The translations under genes and the position numbers were made by a program. A stretch of 63,665 bases of DNA from Paenibacillus humicus NBRC 102415. Lineage in GTDB: Bacteria > Bacillota > Bacilli > Paenibacillales > Paenibacillaceae. The DNA is taken from NCBI RefSeq assembly GCF_004000905.1, contig NZ_BIMD01000034.1:1-63665 (forward strand), written 5' to 3'. Under the pieces are notes generated by a model. It ran no database searches. It had not been told where the DNA came from and was given only the letters and a program-made list of their open reading frames with translations. Below are positions 26,137 to 34,728 of the stretch, in pieces (within the stretch, counting starts at the first letter, position 1; each line of letters starts with the position of its first letter).

Positions 26137-28632
26137 ATGAAGGAAAAGGCCAACATCGTCCTGTTCCCGGGACAGCAGCGGACAAGCCGTACGGCGGACG
26201 CGCTGCGCAAAGGAAAGGAAAGGGCCGCATCGCTGAGGGCGGTGCAGCTGGTCGCCTCGAAGAGGTGGACGATCCTGCTGGCTCTGGTCGGGTTCCTGCT
26301 CGGAAGGGCGGTCATTCTGGAAAATTTGATGCCGTTCGCTCCCGCGTACTTCGCGGTCGTCTTCTTCCTCCGAAGGGATGTATACAAGCTGGCGGCCGTG
26401 TCGCTGGTCGCGGGAAGCCTGCTGGCGGCGACGCCGAGCGCCATCCCGATCGCGATGGAGATCGCGGTGCTGTTCCTGCTCCTCAAGGGGCTGGAAATGT
26501 ACGAGAAGGCGGAGCTGTCCCAGGCCCCGATTCTCGTCTTCGTCGCCACGCTGGTCGTGAAGCTGTTCGGGGCGTTCGTGCACTCTACGCTCGGCTGGTA
26601 CGACCTGATGATGGTCGGCGTGGAATCGGCGCTGGCATTTGTGCTGACGCTCGTGTTCGTCCAGGCGATCCCGGTGCTGACGCTCACCCGCAAGAGCAAT
26701 GCGCTCAAGAATGAGGAGATCATCTGCCTCATGATCCTGATGGCGTCGGTGATGACCGGCGCGGTCGGATGGAGCGTCTCGGGCTTGTCCCTGGAGCATG
26801 TGCTCTCCCGCTACATGCTGCTGCTGTTCGCGCTGGCTGGCGGAGCCCCGCTCGGCGCTTCGGTCGGCGTCGTCGCCGGGCTCATTCTCAGCCTCGCCAA
26901 CCTCAATGCGATCGTGCAGATGAGCCTGCTCGCGTTCTCCGGCATGCTGGCCGGGCTGATGAAGGAAGGCGGCCGGATGGCCGTTGCTTTCGGGATGCTG
27001 CTCGGTTCCTCCATTCTCTCTATTTATATAGGAGGCCAGACGGATGTGATGGCCAGCACCTGGGAGTCGGTCGCAGCGGCGGCGCTGTTCCTGCTCACCC
27101 CCAAGATCGTGGTGAAGACGATCTCCCGGTATGTGCCCGGCACGAGCGAGCATGTGAAGTCCCAGCATGAATATGCGAAAAGAGTGCGGGAAGTGACGGC
27201 CCAGCGGGTCACGCAGTTCTCGGAGGTGTTCCGCCAGCTGGCGAGCAGCTTCGGACAGCTCAATACGCCGGCGGCGCAGAAGCCCGCGGAGGAAGAGATC
27301 CAGCATTTCATGAATGCCGCGTCCCAGAAGGTCTGCTCGAACTGCCACCGCAAGGATATGTGCTGGAACGGCAAGTTCTACGACACCTATAAGATGATGA
27401 CGGAAATGATGACGGCGGTGGACGAGGGCCATGACGGAATCCGGAAGGACAAGCCCCGCACCTGGACGAGCCATTGCAGCAAGACCCACCTGGTGATGGC
27501 GGCGCTGCAGCAGCAGCATGAGCGGTACAAGCATGATCTTCATTGGAAAAAGCAGATCTTCGAATCGCGCCAGCTCGTTGCGGATCAGCTGAGCGGCGTG
27601 TCGCAGATCATGGAGGATCTTGCCCGCGAGATCCAGAGGGAAGGCCAGACGCTTCATCTGCAGGAGGAGCAGATCCGCGACGCGCTGGAATCGCTGGGGC
27701 TGTCCATACACGGACTCGATATTATCAGCCTGGAGGAAGGAAATGTTGAGATTGAGGTGTACCACACGTTCCCGAAAGGGCATGACGAAAGCCGCAAAAT
27801 CATCGCGCCGCTGCTTAGTGATATCCTGGGCGAGCATGTCGCGGTGAAGGCGGAGCGGAATCCCGCCAAGCACGGGGAGCCGAACCTGGTCGTTTTCGGT
27901 TCCGCCAAGGAGTACGAGATCGAGACGGGCATCGCCGGTGCGGCCAAGGGCGGCGACCTGCTGTCGGGAGACAGCTTCAGCACCGTCGAGCTCGGCAACG
28001 GCAAGTTCGCTGTCGCCATCAGCGACGGCATGGGCAACGGGGAGCGGGCGCGGCTGGAGAGCAGCACGGCGCTCAGCATCCTGCAGCAGCTGCTGCAGTC
28101 CGGCATGGACGAGCAGCTGGCGATCAAGTCGGTCAATTCGGTGCTGATGCTCCGATCGCCGGATGAGATGTTCGCCACGGTCGACGTGGCTCTGATCGAT
28201 ATGTATACGGCCCATACGACGTTCATGAAGATCGGGTCGACGCCAAGCTTCATCAAGAGGGGCCAGGAGGTCATTCCGGTAGCCGCCAACAACCTGCCGA
28301 TCGGCATTTTGCAGGAGATCGACGTCGATCTCATCAGCATGCAGCTGCAGCCGGGGGATACGCTCATCATGATGACGGACGGAATCTACGATGCGCCGGG
28401 CCATGCGGTGAACAAGGAGCTGTGGATGAAAAGGGTGATCCAGGAGATGCAGACGACGGACCCCCAGGAGATTGCCGATACGCTGCTGGAACGGGTCGTT
28501 CGCCACTACAAAGGCGAGATTGTCGACGACATGACGGTCGTCGTGGCGAAGATCGAGAAGCATGTGCCGGAGTGGGCGTCCTTCCGCTGGCCGGGAGTGA
28601 ACAAGTTCGAGCGTCCCCGCACGGTGAGCTGA
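26137..28632 (+). CDS. spoIIE: Stage II sporulation protein E, SpoIIAA-P phosphatase
   Basis: An 831-residue membrane phosphatase. Residues about 45-325 hold some ten membrane helices; about 330-590 is the regulatory/FtsZ-interacting region, with a cysteine pair (CSNCHRKDMCW); about 595-825 is the PP2C domain with metal-binding aspartates in AISDGMGNG near 628 and LIMMTDGIYD near 742. At the polar septum SpoIIE dephosphorylates SpoIIAA and so frees SigF in the forespore; it also acts in asymmetric division. Length equals the B. subtilis protein. It has its own Spo0A-like promoter. The ribosome site is weak (GGTGGTG). Confidence 0.96.
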   Translation: MKEKANIVLFPGQQRTSRTADALRKGKERAASLRAVQLVASKRWTILLALVGFLLGRAVILENLMPFAPAYFAVVFFLRRDVYKLAAVSLVAGSLLAATPSAIPIAMEIAVLFLLLKGLEMYEKAELSQAPILVFVATLVVKLFGAFVHSTLGWYDLMMVGVESALAFVLTLVFVQAIPVLTLTRKSNALKNEEIICLMILMASVMTGAVGWSVSGLSLEHVLSRYMLLLFALAGGAPLGASVGVVAGLILSLANLNAIVQMSLLAFSGMLAGLMKEGGRMAVAFGMLLGSSILSIYIGGQTDVMASTWESVAAAALFLLTPKIVVKTISRYVPGTSEHVKSQHEYAKRVREVTAQRVTQFSEVFRQLASSFGQLNTPAAQKPAEEEIQHFMNAASQKVCSNCHRKDMCWNGKFYDTYKMMTEMMTAVDEGHDGIRKDKPRTWTSHCSKTHLVMAALQQQHERYKHDLHWKKQIFESRQLVADQLSGVSQIMEDLAREIQREGQTLHLQEEQIRDALESLGLSIHGLDIISLEEGNVEIEVYHTFPKGHDESRKIIAPLLSDILGEHVAVKAERNPAKHGEPNLVVFGSAKEYEIETGIAGAAKGGDLLSGDSFSTVELGNGKFAVAISDGMGNGERARLESSTALSILQQLLQSGMDEQLAIKSVNSVLMLRSPDEMFATVDVALIDMYTAHTTFMKIGSTPSFIKRGQEVIPVAANNLPIGILQEIDVDLISMQLQPGDTLIMMTDGIYDAPGHAVNKELWMKRVIQEMQTTDPQEIADTLLERVVRHYKGEIVDDMTVVVAKIEKHVPEWASFRWPGVNKFERPRTVS

Positions 28633-28754
28633 AGACGTTTGTATTCCCATTCCCTATCCGGCTTCCTGCGCCTGTGACCAGGCGTTGACCATCTGATCTA
28701 TCCGGCTCCCATGCGGAGCGTCATAAACCCACTTAATTAGGAGGAACAATTCTC

Positions 28755-29549
28755 ATGGCGATATCCATCCGTAAAAACCCAAGCGGTGCCCGTTCACGTA
28801 AAAAGCGCGAGAATCTGCTCATGAAGCAGCTTCAAAGGCTGGAGGAGATCCAGCGGCAGGAAGAGGAAGCCCGCAAGCTGGAGGAAGAGCGCCGCCGCGA
28901 GGCGGAACGGGCCAAGCGCCGCGAGGAGGAGCTGAGGCTTGAGGAGCTGCGCTTGCAGGAGATGCTGCTGAGGGAGATGGACCGGATGCGCCTGCGGACC
29001 GACCGCAAGCGCGGCAAGCGGCTGTGGACGGCGGAGGAGCGGATGGCGCAGCGCGTCTTTGCGGCGGCTCTGATGGAGACGGCTGCAGCGTCGGCAGCCG
29101 CCCATCAGGCGGAGCAGAGCGGGTACGCCGAAGGCAGGATGGAGGTGCTGTCCGCAGGCGGCGGCAAGCCGGGCTCTCGGCAGGCAGCCTCCACGGCGAG
29201 AGAGCGGCAGCCTGAGCTGGTGACCCTGCAGGGCGGCCTTGTCGTCAAGTCCGGCCGGGACGTCCAGATTATTAGATCGACGGGATGCCATGACGTCCAA
29301 GGGAAGACGGCGGTGGACGGTTCCGGCGCATCCTTGCCGAAGATGCTCAAGAGAGAGGCTTCGGCCGCCCAGCCTCATGTCTCATCAAGTGCCGTACAGC
29401 TTGCGAAGGCTCCCGCGGGACGGCGGCGAACAGCCGGGCTCCGCGACCGCCGAATGCGATGCAGGCCCGCCAGAAGCCCATGCCTGGACAGCGGCCGCCG
29501 CGGCTCCGCCAGGAACAAGAGCGAGGAGGTGGCAGCAGAGCGAGAATAG
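28755..29549 (+). CDS. Unrecognised coiled-coil protein
   Basis: A 264-residue protein I do not recognise. Residues about 15-85 are an uninterrupted Glu/Arg/Lys-rich coiled coil; about 90-130 is an Ala-rich helix; from 130 on it is low in structure, with many Ser, Gly and Arg. The ATG follows AGGAGG by nine bases and a strong terminator lies 55 bases after the stop, so it seems a real unit. The Arg-rich last 60 residues look like off-frame GC-rich DNA, so the true protein may end earlier if the sequence has a frameshift. It sits between spoIIE and a regulator gene; no function is proposed. Confidence 0.55.
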   Translation: MAISIRKNPSGARSRKKRENLLMKQLQRLEEIQRQEEEARKLEEERRREAERAKRREEELRLEELRLQEMLLREMDRMRLRTDRKRGKRLWTAEERMAQRVFAAALMETAAASAAAHQAEQSGYAEGRMEVLSAGGGKPGSRQAASTARERQPELVTLQGGLVVKSGRDVQIIRSTGCHDVQGKTAVDGSGASLPKMLKREASAAQPHVSSSAVQLAKAPAGRRRTAGLRDRRMRCRPARSPCLDSGRRGSARNKSEEVAAERE

Positions 29550-29604
29550 CTTTGACTCCATAACCGCCTCCCTTCATGCAGGCAAGGCGTTCCCATAAAC
29601 CAGA

Positions 29605-29638
29605 CCGGCAGCCCCCATTCGGGCTGCCGGTTTTTTTT
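29605..29638 (+). terminator. Rho-independent terminator
   Basis: Perfect 10-bp stem CCGGCAGCCC (29605-29614) and GGGCTGCCGG (29621-29630) with a six-base loop and eight T. Confidence 0.95.
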
Positions 29639-29651
29639 GCATATGCACCTC

Positions 29652-29701
29652 TTGACATTGGACGGCATAGGTTATATGGTTAGTTACATGAGTAATTAAC
29701 C
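29652..29701 (+). promoter_or_regulatory. Promoter with palindromic operator for the gntR-ABC operon
   Basis: TTGACA (29652-29657) is followed 17 bases later by TATGGT (29675-29680). A 24-base palindrome, arms GGTTAGTTAC (29678-29687) and GTAATTAACC (29692-29701), nine of ten positions symmetric, overlaps the -10 and the start region. It ends just before the regulator's start codon, so autorepression by the GntR protein is likely. Confidence 0.82.
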
Positions 29702-29707
29702 AATTGG

Positions 29708-30088
29708 GTGGTGGGCAAATTGACATTTCCGGTGGATGACGGCCGCCCGATCTTCCAGCAGGTTGCCGAGCGGATCGAGGACGACATCGTCGACGGGAGC
29801 CTGGCGGAGGAAGCGCAGGCGCCTTCGACCACGCATTTCGCCCAGTTCTACGGCATCAATCCGGCGACGGCGGCCAAGGGAGTGAATGTATTGGTGGATC
29901 AAGGCATTCTCTACAAGAAGAGAGGGATCGGCATGTTCGTTGCGGAGGGCGCGCGGGAGAAGCTGCTGGCGCGCAGGCGGCACCAGTTCTACGAGCAGTA
30001 TGTCGTGCCATTGCTGCAGGAGGCGGAGAAGCTGGGCATCAGCGGAGAGCAGCTCGCTTCGCTCATTACGGAGAAAGGGAGGGGTTGA
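29708..30088 (+). CDS. GntR-family regulator, YtrA type
   Basis: A 126-residue repressor: a winged helix-turn-helix (residues about 10-75, GRPIFQQVAERIEDDIVDG at its start) followed by only a short C-terminal dimer helix, as in the YtrA subfamily, whose members control linked ABC transporters. The recognition-helix region (APSTTHFAQFYGINPATAAKG) departs a little from the usual LPSVRELA pattern. GTG 29708 and GTG 29711 are in frame; TTG 29720, with GGGTGGTGGG ahead of it, is an equally good start. The stop lies five bases before the ABC ATPase gene. A perfect-looking palindrome sits in its promoter. Confidence 0.85.
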   Translation: MVGKLTFPVDDGRPIFQQVAERIEDDIVDGSLAEEAQAPSTTHFAQFYGINPATAAKGVNVLVDQGILYKKRGIGMFVAEGAREKLLARRRHQFYEQYVVPLLQEAEKLGISGEQLASLITEKGRG

Positions 30089-30092
30089 TGAC

Positions 30093-30983
30093 ATGCATGC
30101 CGCGGAACTGAAGGGGCTTACGAAAAGCTATGGCGGGCAGCACGCGCTGGACGGCATCACGCTGAAGATGGAGGAGAACCGCATCTACGGACTGCTCGGC
30201 CGCAACGGAGCGGGCAAGACGACGCTTATGCATGTGCTGACCGCCCAGCTGTTCGCCACATCGGGAGAAGTCAAGGTGTTCGGCAGCGATCCCTTCGAGA
30301 ACGAAGAGGCGCTCCGCAAAATCTGCTTCATTAAAGAGAGCCAGAAATACCCGGAGAACTTCCGCGTGTGCGACGTGCTGGCCGTGGCATCGTCGCTGTA
30401 CCCGCGCTGGAGCGCGGAGACGGCGGAGCAGCTGCTCAAGGAGTTCCGGCTGCCGCAGAACAAGCGCGTGAAGAAGCTCTCCCGCGGCATGCTGTCGGCT
30501 GTCGGCATTATCGTAGGCCTGGCCAGCCGCGCCGAGCTGACGCTGTTCGACGAACCCTATCTCGGGCTGGATGCGGTCGCGCGGGAAATTTTCTACCGCA
30601 ATCTGATCCAGGAATACGCCGAGCTCCCCCGCACGATCGTGCTTTCTTCCCATCTCATCGATGAAGTGAGCGGGCTCTTGGAGCACATCTATCTGATCGA
30701 CCGCGGCCGGCTCATTCTGGACGAGGAAGCGGAGCTGCTTCGGTCGCGTGCCTACAGCGTGGCGGGTCCAGCAGCCAAGGTGGACGCCTTCCTCGGTGGC
30801 CGCAGCGTGCTGGGCAAGGAGCAGCTGGGAGGCTTCCTCCGCGCTTCCGTGCTCGGAGAGCTTGGAGAAGGAGGCATGGCGGCAGCGAGGACGGCCGGTC
30901 TGGAGGCGGCGCCGCTCAGCCTGCAGCAGCTGGTCGTCCAGATGACCGGAAATGAAGCCGGATACGAGGAGGGGTCGGCATGA
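30093..30983 (+). CDS. ABC transporter ATP-binding protein (YtrB-like)
   Basis: A 296-residue ATPase. Walker A GRNGAGKT lies near residue 38, Walker B AELTLFDEP near 150, followed by the D-loop LGLDA and switch His in VLSSHLIDE. The signature motif is LSRGM rather than LSGGQ, a variant seen in the YtrB/YhaQ group of putative exporters. The ATG follows AAGGGAGGGG; frame continuation upstream is a shadow of gntR. The stop overlaps the next start (ATGA). In B. subtilis related ytr operons respond to cell-wall antibiotics; the substrate here is unknown. Confidence 0.87.
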   Translation: MHAAELKGLTKSYGGQHALDGITLKMEENRIYGLLGRNGAGKTTLMHVLTAQLFATSGEVKVFGSDPFENEEALRKICFIKESQKYPENFRVCDVLAVASSLYPRWSAETAEQLLKEFRLPQNKRVKKLSRGMLSAVGIIVGLASRAELTLFDEPYLGLDAVAREIFYRNLIQEYAELPRTIVLSSHLIDEVSGLLEHIYLIDRGRLILDEEAELLRSRAYSVAGPAAKVDAFLGGRSVLGKEQLGGFLRASVLGELGEGGMAAARTAGLEAAPLSLQQLVVQMTGNEAGYEEGSA

Positions 30984-31678
30984 AAAGCCGGACGGCAACC
31001 GTAGCGCTCATGCATGCCAGAGACAAGTGGACCTGGCTGTTCATTCCCTGGATGGTGCTCCTGTCCAGCTTCATCGTCAATTTCGCCATCGGACTCATCG
31101 CGCGGCCGGAGAATTTCACGACGGGCGGACTGATGTCCATCCTGATCTATATGCTGGTGGCGGGCATCGTCGTCATCCACCAGACGTTCTCCTTCGCGCT
31201 CGGCCTATGCATCACGCGCCGCAGCTATTTTGCCGGGACTGTCGCGGCAGCCGGCGGGTACATTCTCCTCTCGGCCGTGCTGCTGGCCGTGCTGCTTCTG
31301 CTGGAGCAGGCGACCGAGGGATGGGGAGTCGGACTCCACTTCTTCGAGCTCCCTTACCTCAGCGATTCCGGAGCGGGGCTTGCGCTGTGGACGTTCTTCA
31401 TCCTGCTGCTGTTCATGTTCTTTGGGGGCTTGACGATCGGAAGCCTGTTCCGCCGCTTCGGCAAGCAGGGACTGCTGTTCTTCTTCCTCGCAGCGACGCT
31501 TGTCTTCGGGGGCTGGACGGCGGTCGTGACGGCCATGGACTGGTGGCGGGGAGTCGGCGGCTGGCTCATGAAGCTCGACTTTACAATCGTCCAGACGACA
31601 TTCCTCCTGCTCGCCTGCACGTTGGTGCTTGCCGCCGTCTCTTACTTGCTGCTGCGCCGTGCTACGGTTCAGGCGTAG
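30980..31678 (+). CDS. ABC transporter permease, six membrane helices
   Basis: A 232-residue hydrophobic protein with about six membrane helices, for example WLFIPWMVLLSSFIVNFAIGLI, ILIYMLVAGIVVIHQTFSFALG and LFFFLAATLVFGGWTAVVTAM. A short charged loop between the second and third (CITRRSYFAG) resembles the coupling region of small ABC-2-type permeases. It overlaps the ATPase gene by four bases and ends the operon, so it should be that ATPase's membrane partner. No substrate can be read from the sequence. Confidence 0.82.
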   Translation: MKSRTATVALMHARDKWTWLFIPWMVLLSSFIVNFAIGLIARPENFTTGGLMSILIYMLVAGIVVIHQTFSFALGLCITRRSYFAGTVAAAGGYILLSAVLLAVLLLLEQATEGWGVGLHFFELPYLSDSGAGLALWTFFILLLFMFFGGLTIGSLFRRFGKQGLLFFFLAATLVFGGWTAVVTAMDWWRGVGGWLMKLDFTIVQTTFLLLACTLVLAAVSYLLLRRATVQA

Positions 31679-31688
31679 AAAAAATCGA

Positions 31689-31738
31689 AAGAGGCTGTCC
31701 CATTAAGTCGCCAACAATGACTTATGAGACAGCCTCTT
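31689..31738. terminator. Long hairpin between convergent operons
   Basis: Arms 31689-31709 and 31719-31738 (AAGAGGCTGTCCCATTAAG... against its complement) pair over about 19 positions with one mismatch and one bulge and a nine-base loop. A T-rich tail lies on the minus-strand exit (TTTCGATTTTTT), so it best ends the minus-strand gene and may also stop the plus-strand operon. Confidence 0.75.
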
Positions 31739-31754
31739 CAAGCAGAGACAAAGG

Positions 31755-32747
31755 TTACGATTTCAAAATGTCATCGATTTTTTGCAGTTCCTCGGTGCTG
31801 AATTCAAGGTTGTTTAGAGCGGCAACATTTTCTTCGATTTGGCTTACTTTGCTCGCTCCGATCAGTGCGGAGGTTACTCTGCCGCCGCGAAGCACCCAAG
31901 CAAGAGACATTTGAGCGAGGCTTTGTCCGCGTGCGGCCGCCACCTCATTCAGTTTTTTCACCTTCTGGACTGTCTCTTCCTTGACGTCGTTCTCGCGAAG
32001 AAACGTGTTCGGCTTTGCTGCTCTGGAATCGCTCGGAACTCCCGACAAATAGCGGTTTGTCAACAGCCCTTGAGCCAGAGGACAGAAGGCGATGCTGCCT
32101 GTACCGTTTTCTTCAAGCACATCAAGCAGACCATCCTCTACCCAACGATTGAGCATCGAGTAGGAAGGCTGATGAATGAGCATCGGCGTGCCGAGCTGCT
32201 TCAAAATCCGGATGGCTTCGGCCGATTGTTCGGGGCTGTAGCTCGAAATGCCTACGTAAAGCGCTTTCCCTTGACGAACGACTTGATCGAGCGCCGCCAT
32301 CGTTTCTTCCATTGGTGTTTCCGGGTCCGGCCGATGAGAGTAGAAAATATCGACGTAGTCCAGCCCCATCCGTTTCAAGCTTTGGTCCAAGCTGGCAATC
32401 AGGTACTTCTTGGAGCCCCATTCTCCGTAAGGACCTTCCCACATCCCATATCCGGCTTTCGTCGAGACGACGAGCTCGTCCCGATAAGGTTTCAAATCCT
32501 TGCGCAGCACTTCGCCGAACGTTTCTTCTGCAGATCCTGGAGGCGGCCCATAATTGTTGGCCAAATCGAAATGCGTAATTCCCAGATCGAATGCCCGGAG
32601 CAGCATGGCTCGGGAATTTTCGAACCTGTCGACGCCTCCGAAATTATGCCACAAGCCGAGCGAAATTCCGGGGAGCTTAAGTCCGGATTTTCCGGTACGG
32701 AAATATTTCATGGATCCGTAGCGGTTGTTGTTTGCTTGATAAGGCAC
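31755..32747 (-). CDS. gpr: Aldo/keto reductase, L-glyceraldehyde 3-phosphate reductase type
   Basis: A 330-residue NADPH-dependent reductase with the (beta/alpha)8 fold. It matches E. coli YghZ/Gpr closely in SLGLWHNFG, FDLANNYGPPPGSAEE, STKAGY, IFYSHR and VGISSYSPE, with the catalytic Asp, Tyr, Lys and His present in those segments. YghZ reduces L-glyceraldehyde 3-phosphate and related toxic aldehydes. It lies 27 bases after the beta-sandwich gene on the same strand, so the two may form an operon. Codons are less GC-biased than in neighbouring genes, which suggests later acquisition. Confidence 0.92.
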   Translation of the reverse strand: MPYQANNNRYGSMKYFRTGKSGLKLPGISLGLWHNFGGVDRFENSRAMLLRAFDLGITHFDLANNYGPPPGSAEETFGEVLRKDLKPYRDELVVSTKAGYGMWEGPYGEWGSKKYLIASLDQSLKRMGLDYVDIFYSHRPDPETPMEETMAALDQVVRQGKALYVGISSYSPEQSAEAIRILKQLGTPMLIHQPSYSMLNRWVEDGLLDVLEENGTGSIAFCPLAQGLLTNRYLSGVPSDSRAAKPNTFLRENDVKEETVQKVKKLNEVAAARGQSLAQMSLAWVLRGGRVTSALIGASKVSQIEENVAALNNLEFSTEELQKIDDILKS

Positions 32748-32774
32748 GATATCACGATCCTTTCATCTTTGCGC

Positions 32775-33413
32775 TTATTCTAGAGTAAGGTCAGTTGCAA
32801 CAGCCGTGACGGCAGCTTCGCTTGCATGTGAAGTAATTGCCAGACCTAAATAACATTCATGAGGAAGCTTCATCGCAAATTGAGTATAGCGCTTCCAAGA
32901 CCGGCCGTCCGAGCTGTGAAATGCCGTGAATTCGTCGCCGCTCCGTTTCAGACGCAGCCATGCATCCGGATATTGGACAGGGAACTCCGGCGGCACCGTT
33001 GTATAATCATCCGGATAGATTGCAACGCTATCGCCGCCCGCTGTCTCGCGGTATTGAAACTCGCAGCCTCCGTTGTTTTTATTTCGCAGGCTGTTATCGG
33101 GAAATGCCATCATATATACGTGAGGGCTGTCGGCGTCCAGAGCTGCACGAGCCATTATCCCCGCCTTCGTATATAAGTGGGGCATGTCCAGCGACTTCAA
33201 ACGGACTTTAAAATCAAAGTCGCCTGTATGAACGACATAGGCAAAATGGAACTGATCTCTGACACCCCATATGTCTTCGCCGCCCGCGACAATTTCGTAA
33301 CGTCCATCTTGCTGTTTGAACGAACCTTGTATCGAAGGGTCTCCAATATTCGCGCTTGATAAGATGATATTTCCCACATCGATCCCTCGATCCGATTTAT
33401 AGTATTCAGCCAT
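32775..33413 (-). CDS. DUF1349-like concanavalin-type beta-sandwich protein, perhaps truncated
   Basis: A 212-residue protein with the family pattern GDFDFKVRLKSLD, KAGIMARAALDADSPHVYM, WLRLKRSGDEFTAFHSSDG, seen in DUF1349 proteins and in C-terminal modules of large glycosidases. It has no signal peptide. The ATG has GGAAG directly against it, which is a poor ribosome site, and the first 30 residues (SSANIGDPSIQGSF) look like the linker before such a module in bigger enzymes. So it may be a remnant of a larger carbohydrate-active protein. It is divergent from an AraC regulator of the kind that controls sugar genes. Confidence 0.7.
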   Translation of the reverse strand: MAEYYKSDRGIDVGNIILSSANIGDPSIQGSFKQQDGRYEIVAGGEDIWGVRDQFHFAYVVHTGDFDFKVRLKSLDMPHLYTKAGIMARAALDADSPHVYMMAFPDNSLRNKNNGGCEFQYRETAGGDSVAIYPDDYTTVPPEFPVQYPDAWLRLKRSGDEFTAFHSSDGRSWKRYTQFAMKLPHECYLGLAITSHASEAAVTAVATDLTLE

Positions 33414-33760
33414 CTTCCAAAACCTGCAGGATCTAAATCCAGCAAATCCGCTTACGATATGTTGAAGGATGCCGACCCAATTGAACGTGATGCCCTGCTC
33501 CGATTCTCAATTGCATTCCAGAAACATTCGAATTGCCGGTCGGTACGCCCGACGTGTCCCGTTCTCAGGCTTTGATTGAGACGAGGTCCATTCTTTTTTG
33601 AATCCACCCGTCTTGGGGAACCTTCCCCTATGCAGTTCCCGGTTTAATCTCCTCCCATCTGTGCTTAATCAAAAATAAAGGAAGCGAAGGAATAATTCCA
33701 TGTTGTCATGAAAGATTAATATGGCATAATGAAAGGAATTGTTGATGAGGGGGAGTCGAA
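33414..33760. other. Divergent intergenic region
   Basis: A 347-base gap between the beta-sandwich gene and the AraC-type regulator. It has a promoter for the regulator at its right end, listed separately. On the minus strand a second frame is open from 33445 but it overlaps the beta-sandwich gene and shows no domain. Nothing else could be identified. Confidence 0.5.
33704..33731 (+). promoter_or_regulatory. Promoter for the AraC-family gene
   Basis: TTGTCA (33704-33709) and CATAAT (33726-33731) are 16 bases apart, 30 bases upstream of the ATG. Confidence 0.6.
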
Positions 33761-34585
33761 ATGGATACCGGGTTTGACTTGCTTTATCATTATCACGGCA
33801 AGAAATCCGGCTGTCCTGGTCATAACTGGGGGCCTGGGATCAAGGACCACTATAAGTTCCATTTCATTCATTCCGGAAAAGGCGTGTTCAAGGCGGATGG
33901 GAAGACCTGGTCTCTGGGCAGGGGGCAAGGCTTTTTGATTTACCCCGATTCGGTATCCCAATATACCGCCGACGAAACGGATCCGTGGGTTTGTTCGTGG
34001 CTGGCGTTCAGCGGCAGCTCTGCGGAACCCTTGCTTGCGGAAATTAATTTGACGCGAGACAATCCCATATTCTTCGCTGCAGACTACTCGTGGTTTGAGA
34101 CGTTCATCCATGCATTTGATGCTCATAGCGCATATAGTCCAAGCTTGGCATTTGCCCGCCAAAGTTCGCTATACCGCTTTTTCAAAGAGCTTGCCGACCT
34201 TGCTGTTATCGCGCAGCGAAACCAGAGCGGTAGGCCGCAGGGCCAGAAAGAGCGGTATATCCGTCAAGCATTAGGATATGTGCATATGAATTTCGGCAAC
34301 CGGATTTACATATCCGACATCGCGCTTAACGTCGGCATCGATCGGATTTACCTGGCAAGCCTGTTCAAGGAAGCCTTATCCATGTCGCCACAGGACTATC
34401 TGATGAATTACCGAATGGAGAAAGCCTGCGAACTGCTTCGCGAATCCCGTTTGTCGATCGCCGACATTGCGCGCTCCGTCGGTTATGAGGATCCGCTTCT
34501 CTTTTCCAAAATGTTCAAGAAGAAAATAGGAATACCGCCCCGGAATTTTCGAACGATCAGGTCTATTCAAAATCATGCCGAATAA
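33761..34585 (+). CDS. AraC-family transcription regulator
   Basis: A 274-residue regulator. Residues 1-150 form a cupin-like sensing domain (HSGKGVFKADGKTWSLGRGQGFLIYP), common in regulators of carbohydrate use. Residues about 170-268 hold two helix-turn-helix units, IYISDIALNVGIDRIYLASLFKEALSMSP and LSIADIARSVGYEDPLLFSKMFKKKIGIPP, with the AraC C-terminal signature. The ATG follows GAGGGGGAG. It is divergent from the beta-sandwich and reductase genes and ends at a terminator; control of those genes is likely but not shown. Confidence 0.9.
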   Translation: MDTGFDLLYHYHGKKSGCPGHNWGPGIKDHYKFHFIHSGKGVFKADGKTWSLGRGQGFLIYPDSVSQYTADETDPWVCSWLAFSGSSAEPLLAEINLTRDNPIFFAADYSWFETFIHAFDAHSAYSPSLAFARQSSLYRFFKELADLAVIAQRNQSGRPQGQKERYIRQALGYVHMNFGNRIYISDIALNVGIDRIYLASLFKEALSMSPQDYLMNYRMEKACELLRESRLSIADIARSVGYEDPLLFSKMFKKKIGIPPRNFRTIRSIQNHAE

Positions 34586-34620
34586 TAGGAAGAAATAACT
34601 AGAGGCCGTTGTTGGCTATC

Positions 34621-34653
34621 CGCGTTCCCCTGCCGAGGAGAACGCGTTTTTTT
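34621..34653 (+). terminator. Rho-independent terminator after the AraC gene
   Basis: Stem CGCGTTC (34621-34627) and GAACGCG (34640-34646), then seven T (34647-34653). Confidence 0.88.
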
Positions 34654-34728
34654 ATTTTGCCATCGGGATGGCATATAATAGAGACAAGTCGAATTTATCG
34701 GACAACAGAGAAAGAAGGAGAGAATGGA

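Noticed and set aside
26083-28650. Long minus-strand open frame (855 codons) opposite spoIIE
   Set aside because: It mirrors spoIIE codons in GC-rich DNA, is Arg/His/Asp-rich without any domain, and the plus strand is certain.
33197-33445. Minus-strand frame of 82 codons overlapping the beta-sandwich gene start
   Set aside because: It uses another frame of the same region, has no domain and would conflict with the better supported gene.
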